From: CBDBJQ01 sp965206405
Lineage (GTDB): Bacteria > Pseudomonadota > Alphaproteobacteria > UBA8366
DNA: 48,438 bases
NCBI GenBank assembly: GCA_965206405.1
Contig: CBDBJQ010000003.1
Coordinates: 1 to 48,438 of the forward strand
Direction: 5' to 3'
The position numbers and the translations under genes are program-made. Below are positions 27,601 to 42,600 of the stretch, in pieces (position 1 is the stretch's first letter; each line of letters starts with the position of its first letter). The notes under the pieces were generated by a model. That model was given only the letters and a program-made list of their open reading frames with translations, did not search any database and was not told the DNA's origin.

Positions 27601-30600
27601 AGGCCCGAATGTCCTGCCATTCACCTATCAATGGAACCGCGGCGACGGCACCACCAGCCAGCCCATCAGCGGCGCGACCTCGGTAATCTACACCCTGACC
27701 GAGGACGATGTGGGCGCTCAAATCAGCGTGAGCGTGGAATATACCGATGCCGGCGGCACCGCCGAGGGGCCGCTGACCAGCGCGCCCACGGCGGCTATCC
27801 TCGATGAGTTCCATACCATATCCCTGACCGGGGAGAGCGGTACGGTGGACGAGGGCGATACTGCCTTCTTCACCGTAACCCTGTCGGCCCGGCCGGAGCG
27901 CGCGTTCCAAATAGCCTATAGCACCTCCATTGAGAACGACGACAGCGCCCAGGAGAATGATTTCACGGCGACCAGCGGCGTGCTGAACTTTAACGTCAAC
28001 AACAACCTGACCGCGGGCATCACAGTGCCGATAACGGCGGATAACGAGACCGAGGGCAACGAGACCTTCACGCTGACCCTGACGGTGGCCGACGGCTCCA
28101 CCCTGCCGCCAACTTTCATCCTCAACCCGTCCGCCACCAGCGTCAGGGCGACCATCACCGGCAGTGCGGGCAGTAATAACCCGCCCACCGGATTACCGAT
28201 CATTAGCGGCACGGCGACCGAGGGCCAGACCCTGACGGCGGATACCAGCGGCATTACTGATGCCGATGGCCCCGATCCCCTGCCATTCACCTATCAATGG
28301 AACCGGAACGACGGAACCACGGACACGGCCATCAGCGGCGCGACCTCTGCAACCTACATCCTGACCCAGGGCGATGTGGGCGAGATGATCACCCTGACGG
28401 TCAGCTATACCGATGGTGGCAGCACCGACGAGAGCCTGACCAGCGCGCCCACGGCGGCGGTGGCCAATGTCAATGACGAACCCACCGGATTACCGATCAT
28501 TAGCGGCACGGCGACCGAGGGCGAGACCCTGACGGCGGATACCAGCGGCATTACTGATGCCGATGGCCCCGATCCCCTGCCATTCACCTATCAATGGAAC
28601 CGGAACGACGGAACCACGGACACGGCCATCAGCGGCGCGACCTCTGCAAGCTACATCCTGACCCAGGGCGATGTGGGCGAGATGATCACCCTGACGGTCA
28701 GCTATACCGATGGTGGCAGCACTGACGAGAGCCTGACCAGCGCGCCCACGGCGGCGGTGACGGCGGCAAGCACCCCCAATAACCCGCCCACCGGATTACC
28801 GATCATTAGCGGCACGGCGACCGAGGGCGAGACCCTGACGGCGGATACCAGCGGCATTACTGATGCCGATGGCCCCGATCCCCTGCCATTCACCTATCAA
28901 TGGAACCGGAACGACGGAACCACGGACACGGCCATCAGCGGCGCGACCTCTGCAACCTACATCCTGACCCAGGGCGATGTGGGCGAGATGATCACCCTGA
29001 CGGTCAGCTATACCGATGGTGGCAGCACTGACGAGAGCCTGACCAGCGCGCCCACGGCGGCGGTGGCCAATGTCAATGACGAACCCACCGGATTACCGAT
29101 CATTAGCGGCACGGCGACCGAGGGCGAGACCCTGACGGCGGATACCAGCGGCATTAGCGATGCCGATGGCCCCGATCCCCTGCCATTCACCTATCAATGG
29201 AACCGGAACGACGGAACCACGGACACGGCCATCAGCGGCGCGACCTCTGCAAGCTACATCCTGACCCAGGGCGATGTGGGCGAGATGATCACCCTGACGG
29301 TCAGCTATACCGATGGTGGCAGCACTGACGAGAGCCTGACCAGCGCGCCCACGGCGGCGGTGGCCAATGTCAATGACGAACCCACCGGATTACCGATCAT
29401 TAGCGGCACGGCGACCGAGGGCGAGACCCTGACGGCGGATACCAGCGGCATTAGCGATGCCGATGGCCCCGATCCCCTGCCATTCACCTATCAATGGAAC
29501 CGGAACGACGGAACCACGGATACGGCCATCAGCGGCGCGACCTCTGCAACCTACATCCTGACCCAGGGCGATGTGGGCGAGATGATCACCCTGACGGTCA
29601 GCTATACCGATGGTGGCAGCACCGACGAGAGCCTGACCAGCGCGCCCACGGCGGCGGTGGCCAATGTCAATGACGAACCCACCGGATTACCGATCATTAG
29701 CGGCACGGCGACCGAGGGCGAGACCCTGACGGCGGATACCAGCGGCATTACTGATGCCGATGGCCCCGATCCCCTGCCATTCACCTATCAATGGAACCGG
29801 AACGACGGAACCACGGACACGGCCATCAGCGGCGCGACCTCTGCAAGCTACATCCTGACCCAGGGCGATGTGGGCGAGATGATCACCCTGACGGTCAGCT
29901 ATACCGATGGTGGCAGCACTGACGAGAGCCTGACCAGCGCGCCCACGGCGGCGGTGGCCAATGTCAATGACGAACCCACCGGATTACCGATCATTAGCGG
30001 CACGGCGACCGAGGGCGAGACCCTGACGGCGGATACCAGCGGCATTAGCGATGCCGATGGCCCCGATCCCCTGCCATTCACCTATCAATGGAACCGGAAC
30101 GACGGAACCACGGACACGGCCATCAGCGGCGCGACCTCTACAACCTACATTCTGACCCAGGGCGATGTGGGCGAGATGATCACCCTGACGGTCAGCTATA
30201 CCGATGGTGGCAGCACTGACGAGAGCCTGACCAGCGCGCCCACGGCGGCGGTGGCCAATGTCAATGACGAACCCACCGGATTACCGATCATTAGCGGCAC
30301 GGCGACCGAGGGCGAGACCCTGACGGCGGATACCAGCGGCATTACTGATGCCGATGGCCCCGATCCCCTGTCATTCACCTATCAATGGAACCGGAACGAC
30401 GGAACCACGGATACGGCCATCAGCGGCGCGACCTCTGCAACCTACATCCTGACCCAGGGCGATGTGGGCGAGATGATCACCCTGACGGTCAGCTATACCG
30501 ATGGTGGCAGCACCGACGAGAGCCTGACCAGCGCGCCCACGGCGGCGGTGACGGCGGCAAGCACCCCCAATAACCCGCCCACCGGATTACCGATCATCAG

Positions 30601-33600
30601 CGGCACGGCGACCGAGGGCGAGACCCTGACGGCGGATACCAGCGGCATTACTGATGCCGATGGCCCCGATCCCCTGCCATTCACCTATCAATGGAACCGG
30701 AACGACGGAACCACGGACACGGCCATCAGCGGCGCGACCTCTACAACCTACATTCTGACCCAGGGCGATGTGGGCGAGATGATCACCCTGACGGTCAGCT
30801 ATACCGATGGTGGCAGCACCGACGAGAGCCTGACCAGCGCACCCACGGCGGCGGTGACTAACACCAATGACTCTCCCACCGGATTACCGATCATCAGCGG
30901 CACGGCGACCGAGGGCGAGACCCTGACGGCGGATACCAGCGGCATTACTGATGCCGATGGCCCCGATCCCCTGCCATTCACCTATCAATGGAACCGGAAC
31001 GACGGAACCACGGACACGGCCATCAGCGGCGCGACCTCTACAACCTACATTCTGACCCAGGGCGATGTGGGCGAGATGATCACCCTGACGGTCAGCTATA
31101 CCGATGGTGGCAGCACTGACGAGAGCCTGACCAGCGCGCCCACGGCGGCGGTGGCCAATGTCAATGACGAACCCACCGGATTACCGATCATTAGCGGCAC
31201 GGCGACCGAGGGCGAGACCCTGACGGCGGATACCAGCGGCATTAGCGATGCCGATGGCCCCGATCCCCTGCCATTCACCTATCAATGGAACCGGAACGAC
31301 GGAACCACGGACACGGCCATCAGCGGCGCGACCTCTACAACCTACATTCTGACCCAGGGCGATGTGGGCGAGATGATCACCCTGACGGTCAGCTATACCG
31401 ATGGTGGCAGCACCGACGAGAGCCTGACCAGCGCGCCCACGGCGGCGGTGGCCAATGTCAATGACGAACCCACCGGATTACCGATCATCAGCGGCACGGC
31501 GACCGAGGGCGAGACCCTGACGGCGGATACCAGCGGCATTAGCGATGCCGATGGCCCCGATCCCCTGCCATTCACCTATCAATGGAACCGGAACGACGGA
31601 ACCACGGACACGGCCATCAGCGGCGCGACCTCTACAACCTACATTCTGACCCAGGGCGATGTGGGCGAGATGATCACCCTGACGGTCAGCTATACCGATG
31701 GTGGCAGCACCGACGAGAGCCTGACCAGCGCGCCCACGGCGGCGGTGGCCAATGTCAATGACGAACCCACCGGATTACCGATCATCAGCGGCACGGCGAC
31801 CGAGGGCGAGACCCTGACGGCGGATACCAGCGGCATTACTGATGCCGATGGCCCCGATCCCCTGCCATTCACCTATCAATGGAACCGGAACGACGGAACC
31901 ACGGACACGGCCATCAGCGGCGCGACCTCTACAACCTACATTCTGACCCAGGGCGATGTGGGCGAGATGATCACCCTGACGGTCAGCTATACCGATGGTG
32001 GCAGCACTGACGAGAGCCTGACCAGCGCGCCCACGGCGGCGGTGGCCAATGTCAATGACGAACCCACCGGATTACCGATCATTAGCGGCACGGCGACCGA
32101 GGGCGAGACCCTGACGGCGGATACCAGCGGCATTAGCGATGCCGATGGCCCCGATCCCCTGCCATTCACCTATCAATGGAACCGGAACGACGGAACCACG
32201 GACACGGCCATCAGCGGCGCGACCTCTACAACCTACATCCTGACCCAGGGCGATGTGGGCGAGATGATCACCCTGACGGTCAGCTATACCGATGGTGGCA
32301 GCACTGACGAGAGCCTGACCAGCGCACCCACGGCGGCGGTGACTAACACCAATGACTCTCCCACCGGATTACCGATCATTAGCGGCACGGCGACCGAGGG
32401 CGAGACCCTGACGGCGGATACCAGCGGCATTAGCGATGCCGATGGCCCCGATCCCCTGCCATTCACCTATCAATGGAACCGGAACGACGGAACCACGGAC
32501 ACGGCCATCAGCGGGGCGACCTCTGCAAGCTACATCCTGACCCAGGGCGATGTGGGCGAGATGATCACCCTGACGGTCAGCTATACCGATGGTGGCAGCA
32601 CTGACGAGAGCCTGACCAGCGCGCCCACGGCGGCGGTGGCCAATGTCAATGACGAACCCACCGGATTACCGATCATTAGCGGCACGGCGACCGAGGGCCA
32701 GACCCTGACGGCGGATACCAGCGGCATTACTGATGCCGATGGCCCCGATCCCCTGCCATTCACCTATCAATGGAACCGGAACGACGGAACCACGGACACG
32801 GCCATCAGCGGCGCGACCTCTGCAAGCTACATCCTGACCCAGGGCGATGTGGGCGAGATGATCACCCTGACGGTCAGCTATACCGATGGTGGCAGCACTG
32901 ACGAGAGCCTGACCAGCGCGCCCACGGCGGCGGTGGCCAATGTCAATGACGAACCCACCGGATTACCGATCATCAGCGGCACGGCGACCGAGGGCGAGAC
33001 CCTGACGGCGGATACCAGCGGCATTACTGATGCCGATGGCCCCGATCCCCTGTCATTCACCTATCAATGGAACCGGAACGACGGAACCACGGATACGGCC
33101 ATCAGCGGCGCGACCTCTGCAACCTACATCCTGACCCAGGGCGATGTGGGCGAGATGATCACCCTGACGGTCAGCTATACCGATGGTGGCAGCACCGACG
33201 AGAGCCTGACCAGCGCGCCCACGGCGGCGGTGACGGCGGCAAGCACCCCCAATAACCCGCCCACCGGATTACCGATCATCAGCGGCACGGCGACCGAGGG
33301 CGAGACCCTGACGGCGGATACCAGCGGCATTACTGATGCCGATGGCCCCGATCCCCTGCCATTCACCTATCAATGGAACCGGAACGACGGAACCACGGAC
33401 ACGGCCATCAGCGGCGCGACCTCTACAACCTACATTCTGACCCAGGGCGATGTGGGCGAGATGATCACCCTGACGGTCAGCTATACCGATGGTGGCAGCA
33501 CCGACGAGAGCCTGACCAGCGCACCCACGGCGGCGGTGACTAACACCAATGACTCTCCCACCGGATTACCGATCATCAGCGGCACGGCGACCGAGGGCGA

Positions 33601-36600
33601 GACCCTGACGGCGGATACCAGCGGCATTACTGATGCCGATGGCCCCGATCCCCTGCCATTCACCTATCAATGGAACCGGAACGACGGAACCACGGACACG
33701 GCCATCAGCGGCGCGACCTCTACAACCTACATTCTGACCCAGGGCGATGTGGGCGAGATGATCACCCTGACGGTCAGCTATACCGATGGTGGCAGCACCG
33801 ACGAGAGCCTGACCAGCGCACCCACGGCGGCGGTGACTAACACCAATGACTCTCCCACCGGATTACCGATCATTAGCGGCACGGCGACCGAGGGCGAGAC
33901 CCTGACGGCGGATACCAGCGGCATTACTGATGCCGATGGCCCCGATCCCCTGCCATTCACCTATCAATGGAACCGGAACGACGGAACCACGGACACGGCC
34001 ATCAGCGGCGCGACCTCTACAACCTACATTCTGACCCAGGGCGATGTGGGCGAGATGATCACCCTGACGGTCAGCTATACCGATGGTGGCAGCACTGACG
34101 AGAGCCTGACCAGCGCGCCCACGGCGGCGGTGGCCAATGTCAATGACGAACCCACCGGATTACCGATCATTAGCGGCACGGCGACCGAGGGCGAGACCCT
34201 GACGGCGGATACCAGCGGCATTAGCGATGCCGATGGCCCCGATCCCCTGCCATTCACCTATCAATGGAACCGGAACGACGGAACCACGGACACGGCCATC
34301 AGCGGCGCGACCTCTACAACCTACATTCTGACCCAGGGCGATGTGGGCGAGATGATCACCCTGACGGTCAGCTATACCGATGGTGGCAGCACTGACGAGA
34401 GCCTGACCAGCGCACCCACGGCGGCGGTGACTAACACCAATGACTCTCCCACCGGATTACCGATCATTAGCGGCACGGCGACCGAGGGCGAGACCCTGAC
34501 GGCGGATACCAGCGGCATTAGCGATGCCGATGGCCCCGATCCCCTGCCATTCACCTATCAATGGAACCGGAACGACGGAACCACGGACACGGCCATCAGC
34601 GGGGCGACCTCTGCAACCTACACCCTGACCCAGGGCGATGTGGGCGAGATGATCACCCTGACGGTCAGCTATACCGATGGTGGCAGCACTGACGAGAGCC
34701 TGACCAGCGCGCCCACGGCGGCGGTGGCCAATGTCAATGACGAACCCACCGGATTACCGATCATTAGCGGCACGGCGACCGAGGGCCAGACCCTGACGGC
34801 GGATACCAGCGGCATTACTGATGCCGATGGCCCCGATCCCCTGCCATTCACCTATCAATGGAACCGGAACGACGGAACCACGGACACGGCCATCAGCGGC
34901 GCGACCTCTGCAAGCTACATCCTGACCCAGGGCGATGTGGGCGAGATGATCACCCTGACGGTCAGCTATACCGATGGTGGCAGCACCGACGAGAGCCTGA
35001 CCAGCGCGCCCACGGCGGCGGTGACGGCGGCAAGCACCCCCAATAACCCGCCCACCGGATTACCGATCATCAGCGGCACGGCGACCGAGGGCGAGACCCT
35101 GACGGCGGATACCAGCGGCATTACTGATGCCGATGGCCCCGATCCCCTGCCATTCACCTATCAATGGAACCGGAACGACGGAACCACGGACACGGCCATC
35201 AGCGGCGCGACCTCTACAACCTACATTCTGACCCAGGGCGATGTGGGCGAGATGATCACCCTGACGGTCAGCTATACCGATGGTGGCAGCACCGACGAGA
35301 GCCTGACCAGCGCACCCACGGCGGCGGTGACTAACACCAATGACTCTCCCACCGGATTACCGATCATCAGCGGCACGGCGACCGAGGGCGAGACCCTGAC
35401 GGCGGATACCAGCGGCATTACTGATGCCGATGGCCCCGATCCCCTGCCATTCACCTATCAATGGAACCGGAACGACGGAACCACGGATACGGCCATCAGC
35501 GGCGCGACCTCTGCAACCTACATCCTGACCCAGGGCGATGTGGGCGAGATGATCACCCTGACGGTCAGCTATACCGATGGTGGCAGCACCGACGAGAGCC
35601 TGACCAGCGCGCCCACGGCGGCGGTGACGGCGGCAAGCACCCCCAATAACCCGCCCACCGGATTACCGATCATCAGCGGCACGGCGACCGAGGGCGAGAC
35701 CCTGACGGCGGATACCAGCGGCATTACTGATGCCGATGGCCCCGATCCCCTGCCGTTCACCTATCAATGGTTTGCGAACGACGGAACCACGAACGAGGCC
35801 ATCAGCAACGCGACCTCCGCAACCTACCTCCTGACCGCAGACGATGTGGGCACTCAAATCACCGTGACCGTCAGCTATACCGATGCTGGCAGCATCGACG
35901 AGAGCCTGACCAGCGACCCGGTCACCATTTTAGCGGCGATTTCGGAGACAGTATCCATCTCTGGCGGCGGCAACGTGAACGAGGGCGACAATGCCACCTT
36001 CACGGTGACTTTATCGGGCTCACCGGGCGCGGCAGTGGTGGTGGACTATGCCACCGCGGCGGGCACGGCGACAGCGGGGAGTGATTTCACCGCAACCACC
36101 GGCACGCTGACCTTTGCAGCAGGTGCGACCGGGACCGATCTGAGCCAGACCTTCGACGTGCCGGTGTTAACCGACAGCATCGTGGAAGGCAGCGAGAGCT
36201 TTACGGCGACCCTGAGCGCGAACGCCTCGACCCCGCTGCCGACCGGGTTTAGCCTCGGCACAGCGACGGCAACAGCGACCATTACCGCGGCTGGTTCGGC
36301 CACGGTATCCATCTCTGGCGGCGGCAACGTGAACGAGGGCGATAACGCCACCTTCACGGTGACTTTGTCGGCCTCACCGGGCGCGGCAGTGGTGGTGAAC
36401 TACGCCACCTCAATCGCGATGGACGACACGGCGGTGGCGGCTGATTTCACCGATACCAGCGGCACGCTGACCTTCGCCGCGAACGCGAGCGGGGCCGACC
36501 TGACCCAGGATATCAGCGTACCGACGACGGACGATAGCGAGACCGAGGGCGATGAGACCTTCACCCTGACCCTGAGTGCGAACACCAACAGCCCGCTACC

Positions 36601-39600
36601 GGCAGGTGTCACTCTGGACACGACCAGCGCCCAGGCGACCATCGCAGCCAACGATGCGCCGGTCAACAACCCGCCCACCACAACCGGGCTGACGGCCATG
36701 ACTGCTGAGGACACCCCCTATACCTTTGCGGCGGGTAATTTCAACTTTACCGATACCGACAGCGGCGATAGCCTGACAGCGGTGCGCATCGATACCCTGC
36801 CCGCCAGCGCGGACGGCAGCCTGACCTTGGGCGGTACGGCGGTTAACGAGGGGCAAGAGATAGCCGTTGCGAATATTCCGACCTTGGTCTATACCCCGGT
36901 GACCAATGTCAACGGCGATGCGACCTTCACCTTCAGCGTCTCCGACGGCACTGACTTCAGTACCACGCCCGCCACGGCAACCCTGACCGTGACTGCGTTC
37001 AATGATGATCCCAGCGGCACGGTGACGATCAGCGGCACTCCCCAGGTGGGCCAGACCCTGACAGCGGACACCAGCGGCATCAGCGATGCCGATGGCCCCG
37101 ACCCCCTGCCATTCACCTATCAATGGTTTGCGAACGACGGAACCACGAACGAGGTGATCAGCGGCGCGACCTCTGTGACCTACACCCTGACCCCGGACGA
37201 AATGGGCGAGACGATCACTGTGTCCGTCCGCTATACCGATGCCGGCGGCGAGGATGAAGGGCCGCTGACCAGCGCGCCCACGGCGGCGGTGGCGGCGCCG
37301 GGCAACATCCCGGCGACGGGAGAACCGACCATCAGCGGCATTCTCCAGGTGGGCCAGACCCTGACAGCGGACACCTCTGGAATTGTCGATGCCGACGGGC
37401 CTGCCGCACCCAACTTCAGCTACCAATGGCAGGCGGACGGCCAGGATATTGCCGGCGCGACCGCCATCACCTATATCCCGACTGCGGGCGATGTCGGTGA
37501 TATGATCACCGTGACGGCCAGCTTCACCGATGACGGGGGAACGCGTGAAGAACGGACCAGTGCCCCCACGGCGGTGATCCAGACCAATACCCGTCCCACC
37601 GCCAGTGCCAGTTCAGACCGGGGCGTAGCGGACAAAGGTAGCCTCATCACGCTTGATGGCTCTGGCAGTAACGACCCCGACGGCGATAATGCAAATCTGA
37701 CGTATCTATGGACGCAGCAGCCTGGCAGCGTCACGGTGACTTTAAGCGATCCGACAGCACAGCAACCGACGTTCACCATTCCAACCCTAATAGAGAGCGG
37801 TTTTACTTTTGTTTTCAGGTTGGTCGTTAGCGACGGGGCGCTCTCGTCCACCAACACGGCTGAAGTCACCGTCCGTACCAGACCGATATTTCAGTTCCCC
37901 ACGACCCTTGATGATCAGACCTATGTGGTGGGCAACCAAATTGATAATCTGATTTTGCCCACGGCACTGGACATTTTCGGCAATCCCAATACCTATGCGC
38001 TGAGTCCCCTGCCGCTTGGACTGACCTTTAATACTACTAACCGCACACTGTCTGGTACGCCGACCCAGGCTGGAACCTTTGACCTGACCTACACCGCGAC
38101 GAGTAGCCTTGGCACGGATTCACGCAGCTTTAGCATTGCGGTGATTAACCTCCCGACCATCACCGGCACTCCCACCGAGGGTGAGGAGCTAACGGCAGAC
38201 GCCTCTGCAATTATCGCGGCCAACGGGCTTGACGAATCCGACATCAGCTACCAATGGCAGGCGGATGGCGTAGATATTGCCAACGCGACCTCCATCACCT
38301 ACACCCTGAGCACGGACGATATCGGTAAGAGGATCACCGTGACGGCCAGCTTCACTGTTGGCGCAACGAGTGAAGAACGAACCAGCGCGCCCACGGCGTT
38401 GGTGGCGGTGCCGGGCAACATCCCGGCGACGGGAGAACCGACCATCAGCGGCATTCTCCAGGTGGGCCAGACCCTGACAGCGGACGCCTCTGCAATTACC
38501 GATGCCAATGGGCCTGCCGCACCCGCCTTCAGCTACCAATGGCAGGCGGACGGCCAGGATATTGCTGGCGCGACCGCCATCACCTATACCCCGACTGCGG
38601 ACGATGTCGGTGATATGATCACCGTGACGGCCATCTTCACCGATGACGGGGGAACGCGTGAAGAACGGACCAGTGCCCCCACGGCGGTGATCCAGACCAA
38701 TACCCGCCCCACCGCCAATGCCGGTTCAGGTTCGACAGCGGACAAAGGTAGCCTCATCACGCTTGATGGCTCTCGCAGTGACGACCCCGACGGCGATAAT
38801 GCAAATCTGACGTATCAATGGACGCAGACTCGCGGAACCCTGGTGACTTTAAGCGATCCGGCAGCACAGCAACCGACGTTCAACATTCCAACCATAATTG
38901 ATCCCGAATTTACTTTTGTTTTCAGTCTGGTCGTTAGCGACGGGGCGCTCTCGTCCACCAACGGGGCTGAAGTCACCATCTTTACCCGACCGATATTTCC
39001 GTTCCCCACGACCCTTGATGATCAGACCTATGTGGTGGGTAACCAAATTGATGATCTGACTTTGCCCACGGCACTGGATATTCCAGGCAATCCCAATACC
39101 TATACGCTGAGCCCCCTGCCGCCTGGACTGTCCTTTAATGCTTCTAACCGCACACTGTCTGGTACGCCGACCCAGGCTGGAACCTTTGACCTGACCTACA
39201 CCGCGACAAATGGGGACAATGACACGGATTCACGCAGCCTTAGCATTGCGGTGGTTGACCCCGTGACGGTTTCCATTGCGCCCCCCGGCGCCGCAGTCGA
39301 TGAGGGCGACCCCGCCACCTTCACCGTGACCCTGTCGGCTTCGCCGGGGTCGGAAGTGGTGGTGAACTACGCCGCCTCAGGCGACACGGCGACCGCGGGG
39401 AGCGATTTCACCGCCCCGGCCAGTGATGCCGCGCTGACCTTCGCCGCCAACGCGAGCGCGACCGACCTGACCCAGGATATCAGCGTACCGACGACGGACG
39501 ATAGCGATACCGAGGGGGTCGAGACCTTCACCCTGACCCTGAGCGAGCCCAGCGGGGGCTTCCCGACCGGGGTCACCCTGGACTCCTCGGCCACCAGCGC

Positions 39601-42600
39601 CCAGGCGACCATCGCAGCCAGCGATGCGCCGGTCAACAGCCCGCCCACCACCAGCGGGCTGGCGGTCACCACAAACGAGGATACCGACTATACCTTTGCG
39701 TCGGCCGACTTCCCTTTTACCGATACCGACATGGACGATAGCCTGGCAGAGGTGCGCATCGATACCCTGCCTGACAGCGCCAACGGCAGCCTGGCACTGA
39801 ACGGCACAGCGGTCACCGCGATGGACGTGATTGCCGTTGCCGATATTCCGACTCTGGTCTATACCCCGGTGACCAATGTCAACGGCGATGCGACCTTCAC
39901 CTTCAGCGTCTCCGACGGCACTGCCTTTAGTACCCCCCCCGCCACAGCAACCATCACCGTTAACGCGGTCAATGATGATCCCAGCGGCACGGTGACGATC
40001 AGCGGCACTCCCCAGGTGGGCCAGACCCTGACGGCGAACACCACCAGCATTACCGATGCCGATGGCCCTGATATGCTGTCATTCACCTATCAATGGCTTG
40101 CGGGTGGCATTCCTATCAGCAACGCGACCTCCCCAACCTACCTCCTGACCGGGGACGAATTAGGCGCGATGATCAGTGTGGACATCAGCTACATGGATGC
40201 CAATGACATTGAGGGAGGTGTTGTCAGTGATCCCGTCGGGCCGGTGATCGCGGCGGGCACGGTGACGGTTTCCATTGCGCCCCCCGGCGCCGCAGTCGAT
40301 GAGGGCGACCCCGCCACCTTCACCGTGACCCTGTCGGGTTCTCCCACGGATGAAGTGGTGGTGAACTATGCCACCTCGTTGGCGAGCGGCGACACGGCGC
40401 TGGCGAACGATTTCACCGAGACCAGCGGCACGCTGACCTTCGCGGCAGGCGCGACCGACCTGACCCAGGGCATCAGCGTACCGACGACGGATGATAGCGA
40501 TACCGAGGGGGTCGAGACCTTCACCCTGACCCTGAGCGCGCCCGGCGGGGGCTTTCCGACCGGGGTCACCCTGAACCCGTCGGCTACCAGCGCCCAGGCG
40601 ACCATCGCAGCCAGCGATGCGGCCACCAACAGCCCGCCCACCACTGGCGATCTGATGGTCATGACAAACGAGGATACCGACTATACCTTTGCGTCGGCCA
40701 ACTTCCCCTTTGCCGATACCGACGGCGATACCCTGGCAGCGGTGCGCATCGATAGCCTGCCCGCCAGCACCAGCGGCAGCCTGGCGCTGAACGGCACAGC
40801 GGTCACCGCGATGGACGTGATTGCCGTTGCCGATATCCCAACTCTGGTCTATACCCCGGTGACCAATGTCAACGGCGCTGCGACCTTCACCTTCAGCGTC
40901 TCCGACGGCACCGACTTCAGTACCCCGCCCGCCACGGCAACCATCACCGTTAACGCGGTCAATGATGCGCCCAGCGGCACGGTGACCATCACCGGCACCG
41001 CGACCGTAGGCCAGACCCTGACAGCGAACACCGATGGCATTAGCGATGCCGATGGCCCCGATCCCCTGCCATTCACCTATCAATGGAACCGGAACGACGG
41101 AACCACGGATACGGCCATCAGCGGCGCGGACTCTGCAACCTACACCCTGACCCAGGGCGATGTGGGCGATCAAATCACCGTGTCCGTGCGCTATACCGAT
41201 GCCGGGAACGAGGATGAGGGGCCGCTGACCAGCGCGCCCACGGCGGCGGTGGCCAATGTCAATGACGAACCCACCGGATTACCGATCATTAGCGGCACGG
41301 CGACCGAGGGCGAGACCCTGACGGCGGATACCAGCGGCATTACTGATGCCGATGGCCCCGATCCCCTGCCATTCACCTATCAATGGAACCGGAACGACGG
41401 AACCACGGACACGGCCATCAGCGGCGCGACCTCTGCAAGCTACATCCTGACCCAGGGCGATGTGGGCGAGATGATCACCCTGACGGTCAGCTATACCGAT
41501 GGTGGCAGCACTGACGAGAGCCTGACCAGCGCGCCCACGGCGGCGGTGGCCAATGTCAATGACGAACCCACCGGATTACCGATCATTAGCGGCACGGCGA
41601 CCGAGGGCGAGACCCTGACGGCGGATACCAGCGGCATTAGCGATGCCGATGGCCCCGATCCCCTGTCATTCACCTATCAATGGAACCGGAACGACGGAAC
41701 CACGGATACGGCCATCAGCGGCGCGACCTCTGCAAGCTACATCCTGACCCAGGGCGATGTGGGCGAGATGATCACCCTGACGGTCAGCTATACCGATGGT
41801 GGCAGCACCGACGAGAGCCTGACCAGCGCGCCCACGGCGGCGGTGGCCAATGTCAATGACGAACCCACCGGATTACCGATCATTAGCGGCACGGCGACCG
41901 AGGGCGAGACCCTGACGGCGGATACCAGCGGCATTACTGATGCCGATGGCCCCGATCCCCTGTCATTCACCTATCAATGGAACCGGAACGACGGAACCAC
42001 GGATACGGCCATCAGCGGCGCGACCTCTGCAAGCTACATCCTGACCCAGGGCGATGTGGGCGAGATGATCACCCTGACGGTCAGCTTCACTGATGCTGGC
42101 AACACGCCGGAAAGCCTGACCAGCGCGCCCACGGCGGCGGTCGCGGCGATAAGCACCAACAACCCGCCCACCACAACCGGGCTGACGGTCAGCACAAACG
42201 AGGACACCGCCTATCCCTTTACGGCGGCTAACTTCAACTTTACCGATGCCGACATGAGCGATATGCTGGAACAAGTGCGCATCGATACTCTGCCCGCCAG
42301 CACCAGCGGCAGCCTGACGCTGGGCGGTGCGGTGGTCAACGTGGCTCAAGTGATTGCCGTTGCGAATATCCCAACTCTGGTCTATATCCCGGTGACCAAT
42401 GTCAACGGCGATGCGACCTTCACCTTCAGCGTCTCCGACGGCACTGCCTTTAGTACCACGCCCGCCACAGCCACCATCACCGTTAACGCGGTCAATGATG
42501 ATCCCAGCGGCACGGTGACGATCAGCGGCACTCCCCAGGTGGGCCAGACCCTGACGGCGGACACCTCTGGCATTACCGATGCCGATGGCCCCGATCCCCT

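Noticed and set aside
28405..35760. Recurring 60-63 residue minus-strand frames and 62-residue plus-strand frames in the array
   Set aside because: Each is an out-of-frame reading of one repeat unit; the in-frame plus-strand protein is continuous and matches domain families.
28190..35935. CRISPR array or other spacer-repeat system
   Set aside because: Repeats are 297-306 bp, coding and contiguous without unique spacers.
28190..35935. Diversity-generating retroelement acting on the repeats
   Set aside because: No reverse transcriptase or template repeat is visible, and variants are not biased to adenines.
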